A stretch of DNA of 64,000 nt from Climacium dendroides (Eukaryota > Streptophyta > Bryopsida > Hypnales > Climaciaceae). Made by a program: the position numbers and the translations under genes. Positions 37,640-49,161 of this stretch are shown one piece after another (position 1 is the first letter of the stretch; every line of letters starts with the position of its first letter). The stretch is from contig OX467086.1 of assembly GCA_950106755.1 (NCBI GenBank), positions 29,468,001-29,532,000 of the forward strand. Reading direction: 5' to 3'. The notes under the pieces are model-generated. The model saw only the letters and a program-made list of their open reading frames with translations, was not told the DNA's origin and ran no database searches.

Positions 37640-37870
37640 AGCATGTGAGCCTAGGAACATATATTATAAATACCTATATTATAGGCACATTCCATGGTTA
37701 TAGATATCTATATTATAGGTGTTTATGCTATAAACACTTTCTGGTTATAAGATATTTATATTATAGGTGTTTATATTATAGGTACATATGTTATAACTAC
37801 CTTCCGTAGTTATAGGGTACTTATGTCATAAGCACTTCAATAGTTATAGAGTACTTACTAACATTTAGAT
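37640..37870. repeat. Degenerate TATTATAGGTRTTTAT minisatellite
   Basis: Variants of TATATTATAGGTGTTTAT alternate with GGTTATAGATATCT-type and CTATAAACACTT-type words about ten times in 230 bp. Many units are partly self-complementary. It resembles an AT-rich minisatellite with hairpin potential. It lies about 1 kb left of the MULE. Confidence 0.6.
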
Positions 37871-38831
37871 TCAAGGTTCGTAGGCTAGCATTTTTAGGTT
37901 CACATACTAGCATCATTGGTAATTGATGTACTCACCTAAGGATTTTGTACTTGGATAGCAAATTTGGCAAATTTAATAATATATTTTTAAAGATTAAATA
38001 TATTTAGCAACTAACTTACAATATCTTCATTCCACACAAATGGATATTTTGGGATCCATCTAATTAAGCCTATTATTGTTCATTGAACCTAGATTTTTTT
38101 AAGTGTGTGTGTGTGAGATACCATAGGATCTTGCAACATGGTAAACTAGGTTATGAGACTTTGAATCTTCTTAATTTAAAAATTTTACAATAAAGATTTT
38201 AAATTTTAAAAAATTACCATGACAAATCAAGTAAAGAATATAGGAAAAACAAAAGTTAAAAATATAAATGAGATTTTCATTCTTCAAAAACTTATTAAGT
38301 AGAAGAAGGTATGCGAAAGGGGGAAAAACTAAATCATTAATTGTAGCTCTAAAATGGAAATAAAACACATTAATTCCAATGGTGAGATTGCTCTAACAAT
38401 TGAAGTTAGCCTTGTTCAAATTTTTGTTTTGAAAAAAAAAAATTGAATTCAAAAGTAAATTCTATACATTGTTTTTTCAAAAAGTTGCTCTAATCGCTAG
38501 TAAAACAAGATGCTCTATAACTTTCACATCACAAATCCAATTGAAATGAATCAAAACTTTCTACATAGACAAAAATACAATCTATGATAAACAAATTTTT
38601 AGAATTTTTATTTCAAATTTTGTGTAGGAAGTTTTTTGCCCCCCAAGTTTAGTTTTGTACTTATTATAGTATAACTTTGGTTTCTAATGTATCAATTGAA
38701 ATAAAAATTATATTTCCAAAAATCTAATAAATTTTTCTATCTTATGAGAAAGTTTCAAAAAGTTTCACAAAAAAATTGAGCTCATAGGAATTTGCCTAAC
38801 ATCGATTTTGTCCCTTGAAGAGACAAGATAT
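37871..38831. repeat. Repeat-derived left flank of the MULE
   Basis: AT-rich sequence sharing short phrases with the other dispersed repeats (AGTTATA, CCTA.GTATTAGG and ATAACTTTTGG types). It has no gene. Its right end, TATTATAAG at 38832-38840, is the left target duplication of the MULE. Confidence 0.4.
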
Positions 38832-38840
38832 TATTATAAG

Positions 38841-38888
38841 CAGGGTTGTTAAAGTATGAGCAGGGAGCGATGAGCGTTGAGCATTGAG
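38841..38888. repeat. Left terminal inverted repeat of the MULE
   Basis: Begins CAGGGTTGTTAAAGTATGAG, then GGGAGCGATGAGCGTTGAGC. It pairs with 50276-50323. Preceded by the 9-bp duplication TATTATAAG. Confidence 0.85.
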
Positions 38889-40612
38889 AATTTTTTGAAA
38901 AATTTGTGGAAAACCTATAATTTTTCACCATAAGGGTTTTTGGTCTATGGTTTATTATAAAAGCATAAAACTATAGATGCACTCAAAGAGGATGAACAGA
39001 GATGAATGGAGATGAATGGAGATGAACAAAGTTGGATGAATTATTTTTTAGTTGACTTTATTGAATGAAATACATTTGTTCATGACAATGGATGAAAATG
39101 AGTTTGGATGATTAATCAATGATTTGAACTATAAAATCATTTGTTTTAGATAAATGTCACTTATCAAGTATTTTAAATCCAAGGTTTAAGTGGATTTTTT
39201 TAAGCTAAGGACCTATGCTTATATGGTATTCTAAAACCATTTTAGGATGAAGATACCATTTCTAATTAAAATTCACAATTCTTTTCAAGCATTTGTGAAG
39301 TTCACCAAATTTATTTTTATGCTAACACCAACATTTACTATTTCTAATTTCATGTTTTCATCAAAGAGAAGTACCATGTTGCTAATAGAAAGAAATAGAT
39401 TCAATCCAAAAAAAATTCTACTAATTGACAATAGTAACCGTTATCTTTTGAAAATTGAAATAGATGCCCTTTTCACTACAACTTTAAAGATCACCAAAAT
39501 GAAAAATAACTTAAGAATATGGTAAAGTACAAGAATGTAGTGGCCCTTTTAGTCTCACTACATGACATTAGAAAATCAAGTAACAACAATAGTCTCTAGA
39601 GCAAAATCAATTGATCCAATGCCACATATGGGAGAAGAATGATCACTGGCTTCACTACTATTACTATATGTAAGCCTTGGTGTCTCAACATTTGCTTCAA
39701 GGTCTAAAAACTTCTTGACAGCAATATTGTATGAATGATGTTTGGCAATAGAAATAAGTGATGGAGCCTCTGCTATAGATGTTGTTAGAGTCTCGATGTA
39801 ACATGGCAAACTCTTTGGACTAGGAAAAGGCAAGAGCACCAAATGCTTGAGAAGATTGCCTCTACAAGATGCAATGATTAAATAATTAAAAACTTTGAAT
39901 AAATTAAAATACATTGCACAATAAAAGAAAATAAACACATGCCTAAAAGCATCAACAAACTTATTTACAATAACGTTTTTTTCGAGGCCTTGTAGAAGGC
40001 TTGACAATGTCATCATCATCAGAATCATTCAACACTATAGGCAAAGGCCGCTTAGTTTGGACGGTGGTAGTAGAAGTAGAAAGGATGATCAAAGGTTGAA
40101 GAAGACCTTCAAAGATCTCACTATCACTCTCTAAGGCCACCAAATGACATCCAATGTTGCGGTATGCATGGATAGAGGCCTCTGTTTATTGAATGCAATG
40201 TCATTAGTTGCACCAAATATATTACATACAATGTAAAAATTATATGGTTTCAATAATAAAAAGTAATGACTAATGAAAGCTACCTGTAGATGCAAAACAA
40301 TCCAATACCACATTACTAGGTTTTGAAGATGCCTCGATTAGTAGCTGTACAAAATAGAGGGTCTTTCTCACGAGCACCTCTCCACGGAATTGTACCATTC
40401 ATGAGCTGAGTCTGCAAGGAGGTGTAATTGTGGAGAAGGTCAACTTCTTCAAGGTTTGTATTTGCATCACTAAGTTGTTGGTTTATAGTAATAGAAAATT
40501 TGGATTCCACCGATGTTTCCTCCCATTGTCTTCGTACAAATAAGAGGATCCAAAATGCAAGGGATAAACAAGTATAACAATTAGTATTTTACAAATACAA
40601 TTTTACTAGCAC

Positions 40613-40918
40613 TATACCAAAATGTGGTAAAAAGAACCGCAATCGAAATTCATTGCAATTTTTTCCACACAATGTTGTATATGCTGTTGACTATTGCTGC
40701 AACCTTTTTTTTCATTTTCTAACTCAGTTTTTGGAATTTGGAAGCATGTAATATACCATTGGAATTTGGAAAGGTGTTACACGCTATGAAATTCCAAAAA
40801 TTCAATTCCAAAATTGAAAAAGAAGGCTACAGTTGTAGTTAACAACATGTACAACATTGTGGAGAAAAGAACCGCAGTGAATTTTGACTGCGTTTCTTTC
40901 TTACCACACTTTGGTATG
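40613..40918. mobile_element. Palindromic MITE inside a methyltransferase-gene intron
   Basis: The left half begins ATACCAAAATGTGGTAAAAA, then GAACCGCAATCG, and later CACAATGTTGTATATG. The reverse complement of the right half begins ATACCAAAGTGTGGTAAGAA and has CACAATGTTGTACATG. The arms are about 100 bp each and imperfect, flanking an AT-rich centre. It sits between exons ending at 41009 and starting near 40520. No coding capacity. Confidence 0.75.
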
Positions 40919-42789
40919 GTACAACTATAAGATAAAAATCAAAATATTTATAAACTTGTAAAATGTAAATTTTTTTCATATGAATGGAAAAGAAAGTTGA
41001 TTACATACCTTAGTCCAAAATGAGGCCTTACAGAGCCAAGTCTCTAAGGTCATTGTGTTGAAACCGAGGGCGGGGAATCTAAAACCCTCCCTAGAAGTCT
41101 CACTTGAATTCCACCACCTAAGCCAACGAACCTTGTAGTTTGGTTGAACTTGGCATGTAGAAATCCTTTGAAGTTTCTCCAAGGACATCTCGGGCTTCTC
41201 GTTGGCGCTGTAATGCAAGTTAATCTGAAATTTGAAAAGACATAAGTATAGTAAAAATCAAGTGCAAAAATAATCATATAAATAAAAAAGTAAGTAGGCA
41301 TAATAATATACCTTTTCTAGGAATCCAACGCCGTTTTTTGGATTTGCAATAGCGGATTGTTTATCAAACTCCGTTCGAAATCCTTTGATAGCTACAATGG
41401 CGGCTTGAGTCATGGTCTCATGAACACCCTTCGGAGTTCATTCTTCCAGCCATGTCTTCTCATAGTAAGTTCGCACAACCACATCTGAAACAGTAGCAAT
41501 TTCTTGCTGCACATGAAAAACATGAACTTGAAATGAGTACAAAATGAATTTTACAAATCACAACAATTGAATGAAAAAGTATTACAAACAAAAGATACTC
41601 ACTCGATGAAGGAATTGTATGAAGACGGGAGATGTCAATGGATACTAAATACCTGGTAGCTTTCTGGCCTTACATTTCTTGTAATCTTCATCACTTAGAA
41701 GCCCCTTGAACTCTTTCAATTGCAAGTTTCCATAGGTACTCATTCTGTGCAATTGTTGAACCAAGTTGCTTTTGACATGGGAGTGCTCTGTAGACCTGCA
41801 AATATCAATGAAAATAGAATGTAAGATGAATGAATGTGAAAGCATAGAATATTACAATACAATTGAAGAAGCGGTAAAATAAAATAAATATTGATTCAAC
41901 AAACATTAGAACTCACCAATTGATGTCATTCATAGCCTCCAATAGAATGCATGTACAGCCTTCGAGCACTAATAACATACAATCAACAGGCAAATGCCAC
42001 TTGCGGTCATGACGATGTATTATGTAGATGTAAGCATACCAAGCCGCCAATCTGTGATTGCCATCCCATACGAAAAACATGTGATTTGACAAGTGTGAGA
42101 TGGTTGGTTGAGAACTCAACCAACATTCAAATTGGTCATTCTCGTGTATCCAGTGTTCATCCCATGTCTCTATGATCTCAGGTGTCACTAACTTGGAAGG
42201 TCCCTTGTCATTTGTTGTTGATACGTAAAGTACACGATCACCTTGTCAATATCCATGAACAAACTCAACCTCCAATCGTTTCACTTGACTTTGGAGGAGA
42301 GGACGGACCAATGGAAGTCCAATCATCCTACACAAAGGAATATTGAATCGAGATCTTGGACCACCACCATTGAAGAGCATGCTGTTGATGACTGCATTGG
42401 AGTCCAATTTCTGACCATTTCGCACATCCTCTTTCACCTCATCTATCATTCGCTCTTCAAAAACTTTATCAACACTTTGAATATCAACGATGCTGTCAAC
42501 CTACAATCAATAGAAAATTGAACCCAAGTTATAATTAACATTAAGAAGTCATGGAAATGAAAACAAATATGACGACAACTGTAATACAAAATCAATCATA
42601 GAATTTATTATACAAACATAAATAGAAATGCATCTAACATGAGGATTGCCAATCACAAGTTGAGAATCATCATTGGTGACTAGCTCTAAGCGCTCCATTT
42701 GTGGAAGCCCTCCATCGATGTCCATAAAGCTCTGTTTTGAAAAAACAAGAATAAGTATTTTTTACATCTTATATTAAAAATCAGCCTAA

Positions 42790-43735
42790 ATAGTGACCGT
42801 ATTAACAAGGTTACATTTTCAGTCCAAACCAAACATCGGGAAAATACATTTCGAACCTCAGACTTAAGTTTAGATCCTCTAAGTGAGTGTTTAGAATATA
42901 TTGGCAGAAGTGACCTCGTTAACGAGGTCTGTTTTGCCAATATATTTCAATAGTGTAAAGAAAGAATAATGAAGGCTAAACCCTAAATTGAACCATGTAA
43001 GTGATCTCTAAAAAATCCAGAGAAAGAAGCCTCGTCAATGAGGCCACTTTTTTCAATGTATTTCAGTAGTGAGAAGGCAAAGAAATGAAGCCTAAAGTGA
43101 AAACTGAATTCTCTTAGTAATCTCTATAAACCTTGAAAAAATGACCTCGTTGACGAGGTTACATTTTGCAATCCATTTTAGTAGTCTTTTAAAAAAAACC
43201 GAAGTCGAAAATTAGAACTGAACTGTCTTTGTCATCTCTCTATACCCTTGGAAAAGTGACCTCGTTAACGAGGTCACATTTTGCAATCCATTTCAATAGT
43301 CTTTTAGAGAAAACTGAAGCCTAAAATGAAAACTAAACTATCTTTGTCACCTCTCTAAACCTTGGAAAAGTGACCTCGTTGATGAGGTCACATTTTGCAA
43401 TTGATTTCAGTAGTCCTTACAAGAGAAAGCAAAATTTGAATCCTAAACTGAAATTATCTTAGTGATTTCAGAAATCTCGAAAAAGTGACCCCGTTGACGA
43501 GGTCACGATTTCCAATGTAATTCAGCAATCTGTAGAAAGAATCTAAAATTATGCATCAAAATTAGAAATCGTCTTAGTAAGACTGTAAAGAACCCAAGAA
43601 TGTGACTTTGTCAACGAGGTCAAGTTTCAAACCCTGAAATTGCAATCTTCTAAAAATCATACATCAAAACCGGAACCGTTTGAGTGATCTCTTAAATCCT
43701 TGAAAAAGTGACCTCATCAACGAGGTTAAGTTTAC
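42790..43735. repeat. Minisatellite with a palindrome every ~115 bp
   Basis: GTGACCTCGTTRACGAGGTC, a 20-22-bp palindrome, recurs in nine units near 42793, 42908, 43026, 43141, 43257, 43370, 43486, 43602 and 43709, giving spacings of 107-118 bp. Between palindromes the unit carries ACATTTTGCAAT.CATTTCAGTAGTC and a GAA.CTGAA-rich part. Some units vary in compensating fashion within the palindrome (for example GCCTCGTCAATGAGGCC). It lies in the first intron of the ParB/methyltransferase gene. Confidence 0.88.
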
Positions 43736-44449
43736 AACCTGAGAAAGGGGTGTTCAGAAATGACACCTCTTGAGGATTTCTAGAAACTTGAACTTCCATC
43801 GCATCGCCGCCTTCGATGGTGTCAGAGACACTCTCCCCACCGTCGCTGCACGCCTCTCCATCCTTGCGCAGCATGCCACTTCGTAAGTTCATTGCGGAAG
43901 CAACCCTAAGCCAAAACACAGCAATGGAGAAGGAAGAGAACTACACCAAAGCAAGCCGAAGATCAGCCCATGGAGTTGTTCTTTGGTTTAAAAAATAAAT
44001 AAAAATAAAGAAGAGATTGGTAGATTTAGGCCAAGGGAATCTTTCTAATAAAATCTGTGATTTCATAGATTTCTGGTCCAAATTTTTGGAGCACATAAAT
44101 TATAACCTCAAAAGTAACCTCAATTTTTTCCAGATTTTTTGAAGTTACGAGGAATTTCACAAAAATCGGCAAAATCTTTTAAAAATATTTGGGCAAGATT
44201 TGGCTGAAAAATCAGCCGATTCTGAAGATTTTAGAGAAGATTCCAAGATGCTGAATTAGTTTTTAGGCCATAGAACATTAAAAAATGCTCCGTTTTTTGC
44301 GCGCTATATTCCGTTGAAATCGTCTTCTCGAAATACACGAAATGAAGTTTGGTGTCAAATTCACCTCTAACAAAAAATATTCAACACTTACAATCAACTC
44401 CTCACAATGTAATGGCTCTAGTCCTACCTATAAATACATAAACTTACCA

Positions 44450-45008
44450 ACTCTGCGTTGATCACTAGGGACATGTTCTTCTCTAGCATACTCGGTTGGC
44501 ATACGTCCACTTTAGTTTCATCAACAGTGTCAAGCTTGGCAATATCCATTCCTTCACTATTTTGTGTCAAACTAAACTCATGTTCAAAAGGTGCATCTTC
44601 AATCCCATCATCTTCATACGACAAGGTTCGAACAATGCTACTAATCTCACCGCCATTAGATTTCTGTAAGTGCCTAAGCATCTTCAATCTTTCTAGCTGT
44701 TTTTTGCTAGAGAAACAAAGTCCTGCTTTACGTCTCTTTTTATGAGTACCCTTCGGCATCCCTCCAACCAAAAAATCCAAGAAAGCGAACTCGACTTTCT
44801 CATTAGCAATACCGCAATCTCTCCGATATATAGCACTCTTCAAGTCTTATGAATGTATTCTCATCCAATTCATTATAACTTCTCCAAATAAAGCATCTAC
44901 TGACCAGGATATAAACGGTCAATAAGATCATCCGTTCTTTGCTCAACTGCTTCATAATCACTCTCACATTTGAATACCCCACCACTACATTGGAAGAAGC
45001 CTCCATTT
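44450..45008 (-). pseudogene. Unidentified accessory ORF of the MULE
   Basis: A minus-strand frame reads VEFAFLDFLVGGMPK, then KKRRKAGLCFSSKKQLERL and a long acidic tail, ending at GAGTTG|GTAAGT near 44450. Upstream, separated by a frameshift and stops, another stretch reads GGVFKCESDYEAVEQRTDDL and then IDRLYPGQ after an AG acceptor at about 45008. Both have protein-like composition and belong to the same element, on the same strand as the ParB/methyltransferase gene. They may be its 5' exons or a separate small gene. The GC-rich stretch with an ATG at 43892 favours a separate gene. I recognise no family. Confidence 0.4.
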
Positions 45009-45139
45009 GGGGCCTTCTAATTATCCTTCAATGTGAAAGTGGCGCTATGTACAATTCATTATTCCAAAGATCGGGTACTGGTAACTAAATTTAAAAAATT
45101 CAATTGTTGGCTATGCATTAAATCTTTAAATATGGAGCC

Positions 45140-45217
45140 TTCAATTCAAATTCCAAATTTCAAATTCCAAATTTCAAATTCCAAATTTCAAATTCCAAAT
45201 TTCAAATTCCAAATTAC
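45140..45217. repeat. 14-bp tandem repeat between the divergent MULE genes
   Basis: About five copies of ATTCCAAATTTCAA in tandem, in the roughly 340-bp gap between the minus-strand ORF and the transposase frame. It may sit in a shared promoter region. Confidence 0.9.
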
Positions 45218-45347
45218 CAAAATCCTACATAAAAAAGGTCAAATCCATGTTTACTACCTCTTTGTCTTTTACCTATTCTCGCTAGAAACTTTTGGGATCC
45301 TACCAATAGTTTCATGTAAGCAATGACAGTCTGTAGGAATTTGTAGA

Positions 45348-48300
45348 TTGTATACACATTCCAATATAGACATGGCACTTGTTCATGGTGACGAGTACAG
45401 CATTCCAATTTCTTTTCCTTGTAGCGATGGCGGTAGTGCATGGGTATCTGCTTTGATTCTCAGTGTACGCTTCAATTTAGAATTGTCGTCTCTATGGGTG
45501 GAAGAAGAGCTATTTGATTCTCAGGGACTTCAAGTCACATCTACAGTCATGCTATTCAAGATCAAAATAGACTCCGAAGATGGCTGGAGGCTTTCTCCAG
45601 GCAAGTATCATGCTTTTGGCACTCCTAGGTTCATTAGATCGATGTCAACTGAAATACTCACACCTGGGTCTGCTACTTCTACTGTTCAAATGTCTTGGGG
45701 AACTCGTGTGAAAGTAGAATCTCCGAGTCATAGCCATACTGATCTTACAAAGTCTTCCGACAATGATGCTACTATTTTCATTGATGCAAGTCGCAAGCTA
45801 CCTAACATATCCGAAAAGTGTACAGACACTATTCAAAGTATGGACAACACTGAACATGATAGCATGTTGCATCCTTCAATTCAGCAAAGGGCATCCAAAT
45901 TTGTGAGTGTCTTAGAATGCCTTAAAGATATGCAAAGTCGTCTGCGCGCACGAAATGAATTGAAGTTCTTTAACCTCAATGCACTTCATTGTGAATCTGT
46001 ACGACATCTTCCTCAATCATTCAATGGAGACATTCTTTTTTAATTACCTCCTCTTCTTTCTTCGACATCTCCTTCTGGAAGTCGACCCAATTCAACTTCT
46101 TTGTCTTCTGTAGGTTGGCAACTAGAAGGCATGGATCGTAAATTTGATGGCCATAATTGGACACACACACACTATACAAACATCGCAATCAACTTTGGCC
46201 TAAACTTCCGCTACTCCTTGTGTGTGGGCCACCTAGTTTGCGAGAACAAAGCTTGCCCTAGACTACGCCGAAGTGGCAGCAAAAACGAGACAAAATGGGA
46301 GGGGTCGTCATCTAGCGTCTTCCTTGTGGGAGAGCAGTCTCTATCAAAGTCTACTCTTGTATGTCGAATATGCAAAGAAGTTCCTTTCTATAAAGCTTCA
46401 TGCTCTTGTCGCATGTATAGGGTCTTGAACTCTTTAGGCCTTCCCAGAGCTTGTATCCACATTGGAATTTATGATCATCCTATGGGTAGAGGCATCTGTC
46501 GTGATTTTGTTGATCGAACAACATCCTTGATTGATGAAGAGGTATCAAAAACGCCTACAGCAACAAATTTGGCCATACGACTTGCTGCTAGTAAAGAATT
46601 CCTTGCATTTGAATTGTTTGGAGAGGAGCTCGGAGAGGAGGGACTACAAGGTGACTAAAAGCCACTTCACGGAGAAGCACTTGAGGCAGTTATGGATAAA
46701 TTTCGAATACTCAGTTCACCGAGTATTCGGAATACCATCCCTAATTTCCGTCATAGTGCAAGTGGGGGACCCATTGACAACATTATCTCATTGAAAATGA
46801 AGAGTACTTATTCATTTATTCAAGATAGTGAATTTTCAGGCCAAGGTAAAGATAAGGTTTACCTTTTTAAGATGTCTGAGGAAGGCCCAGGAAGTGGAGT
46901 GGATTTGGTAAGGCGAATGCAACCGGGGGGAGACTTGCAAAATTCTTGGTGCATGTTTGATCATGTAAAGAGGGTGAAAGGATGGACGTCAATGGTTGCC
47001 CACGTATATGATCCTGAATTCTATCGGGTTCAAACTATTTGTGTTTGTGACATGATGAGTGAGGATGCTGTGAGCCAAGAACAAATGTGGAGATCCCTTA
47101 ACTCAGTCATGGCGCGTTACGCGGTTTCTTCTCTACAGTTCAAGGGTTTTATGGCTGACAATGCGATGGCAAACTGGCATGCTATTCGGGTGGTGTATGG
47201 AAGTGGCAACAAGCAAGAGCCCATGTAAGATCGAGAGCGCTCTTGTCTATTTCATTAGACAACTTCACTAAACAGACATACAAAAAAACTCATTCGACTT
47301 GAATTCCAAGAGACTCATAAGAAGCTTTGCAAACAATACAAGGATGCAAAGACAATGGCGGAAGTAGAAGAAAGATACCTTGGAATTAAAGGCTGGTGGT
47401 TTTCTTCAAGGACTGCATTAGAGGATTCTCTTCGACAACTGAATGATTAGTTGGGTTTCTAGCACTTCCGATATCAATAGTGGGGTGGATTCTTAGAGTT
47501 GGTAAGATACATGCCTCCTTCCATTTCAATTTTTCTACTTAATTGTTCAACTTCTATTCGTAGAGTAGTTGTTTTTCTATCTTAAATGTATATGTGGTTT
47601 CTATTTAATTGTTTTCATTCACATCTACTGAATTCTTACAAATTGAATTTGAACATATAAAATTCTTAGTACTTAAATGACACTTTCAGAATCAAGGGAG
47701 TCTTATATTGTTACTTTAAATTGTTGTTATTGGTTTAGAACTTGAACTTAGAAGAACTGGCCGAAATGCCTTCATGCAACTTGGCTGAGACAGTTCACAA
47801 CAAATGGTTGCAAATGTCTAGGAAGAGGGGAACATACTTGTACGTCGTCACTACTGATAACATGATGCGGGCTTTACAACAATCGACTAATTATTGGGCA
47901 TACCTTCAAGGGTATGCATCTGGAACCGGTCCCCACTTAGATGAACTTCGCCTACGAGCTGCAAGACGAACCAAAAATCCAACAAACTTTACTAAGGCTG
48001 TTGCTAAACTACCAAATGCTTGTCTATTCACCACAAGAGTTCCCCACTTGGAAGGGGAAGAAGTATTTGGTTCTTCAAAACGCAAACTAAACCCTACCAC
48101 CTGGATCAGATAGTGATTCTCACTCCCACAATACAGTAAACTTTTCTGCACCCAAAGTTCAAACTCGGTCAACTAGAGCACGCACTGAACCAGGCACATC
48201 AATGCCAACGCCGACACCAATGTTGATAGAGAAAAGACAACCAAGCACACTATGTCCCCATGCTACCAAGGTACTTGAAACAAACTGCAACCTTGCTTTG

Positions 48301-49161
48301 TGGCACATTGCTAGATGCAAAAAAGAAGGAAAGACTTGTCATGGAGTTCAAGTTGGGATGAAGAAGAAATGTGGGGCCAAGATAAACAAGTCAAGTAAAA
48401 ATGGAATAGCAGCACCTACCTACAATGGCCGCATGACAGAATATGGAACCAAGGCCATCATCAACTTTGATTTTTGGTTTTGTGTAGATGACCTTATGTG
48501 TTGTGCAGGAGGCTCTAAGGTCAAGTGGGTTCACGACTAGCCTCCTTTGCCAAATGTGTGGCCTATTGCATGTGGAACACATCTCACCAAATCAGAGATC
48601 CTTTCTTTGGAGGAAGTAGGATTTTAATTGCAAACTGAGGAACTAGACGAAGTAATGCTCCATCTCTTTAATCAAGAGAGTACAGATGGAGGTGTATCTT
48701 TCCTTCACTCAAAACAACCAGATAGCAATTTGCAACCATCTAATGGTGATATGCACCCGACAAAGCGATTGAATAGGACCATATAACGTAATCCTAATGC
48801 ACCGACAATTGACCACTGCAACAAATGAGAGATAGCACGAAACCTAAAAGTTGTCGTTCAATCCGTAGTCGTTATTCCATATCCTGGCTATGGTAGAGTG
48901 ATAACTCTACTGTCCAGCATCTTTCCCAACCAAAAGGTCTATTGAGTTACAATTTCAAACTTTCCTACTTGTATCTGCGAAGACTTCATCACCATGAGTA
49001 CAGCTACACTTGGTAGTAGGAAATCTTGGGTGAACTGCAAGCATTTGTATTATGTCTTTAGGTTCATTTGCAAGGCAAATTTTGAGGACAATAAGTACAT
49101 ACATGCACCAAGTTTGAGCTTTGATGAGGTGAAGCTACTTCTTGTAGATAGCAATTTATAA
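45348..49161 (+). pseudogene. MULE transposase with C-terminal SWIM zinc finger, decayed
   Basis: Frames at 45348-46043, 46101-46658, 46692-47228 and 47739-48113 lie in one reading phase separated by single stops. An intron fits 47502-47738 (TTG|GTAAGA...TTTAG|AAC, phase 0), then one frameshift near 48090. The DDE core includes MFDHVKRVKGWTSMVAHVYD, then FKGFMADNAMANWHAIRVVY and, after a stop, a CLFH(W)-TTSLNRHT block, in the order of MULE transposases. Near the end TCICEDF (about 48967) and WVNCKHLYYVF (about 49030) give CxC...CxH, the SWIM zinc finger typical of MULE and FAR1-like proteins. At least three stops are TAG where Trp is expected. In life the enzyme would cut and paste the surrounding element. 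The N-terminal 230 residues show no domain I know. Confidence 0.75.

Larger units (their letters stand above)
39576..43892 (-). pseudogene. ParB/Srx-like domain plus N4/N6 DNA methyltransferase, decayed
   Basis: A multi-exon minus-strand gene with consistent GT-AG junctions: about 43892-43739, 42731-42639, 42500-41917, 41795-41603, 41506-41312, 41224-41009, about 40520-40284, 40181-39966 and 39858-39576. The exon at 42500-41917 reads PLVRPLLQSQVKRLEVEF, then RVLYVSTTNDKG and VWDGNHRLAAWYAYI, which resembles ParB/sulfiredoxin-type domains (their G.HR.AA signature). The late exons read LIEASSKPSNVVLDCFAST, then RNIGCHLVALESDSEIF, matching the AdoMet-binding motif I region (VLDPFAGTG...GR..ALE.D) of class-beta amino-methyltransferases, which make 4mC or 6mA in DNA. 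A following Asp-rich, basic segment (SDDDD, RPRKKR) ends the protein. The catalytic motif IV (DPPY/SPPY type) was not located. Lesions: at least three in-frame stops (after VHGY, WLEE and LPGI), one frameshift before LIEASS, and changed motif I glycines. Confidence 0.65.

Noticed and set aside
42790..43735. CRISPR-like array
   Set aside because: The spacing is regular, but the spacers are similar to each other, the unit is far too long, and the DNA is a plant nuclear transposon.
44458..44745. 95-codon plus-strand ORF
   Set aside because: Antisense shadow of the better-textured minus-strand ORF at 44450-44843, which ends at a good splice donor.
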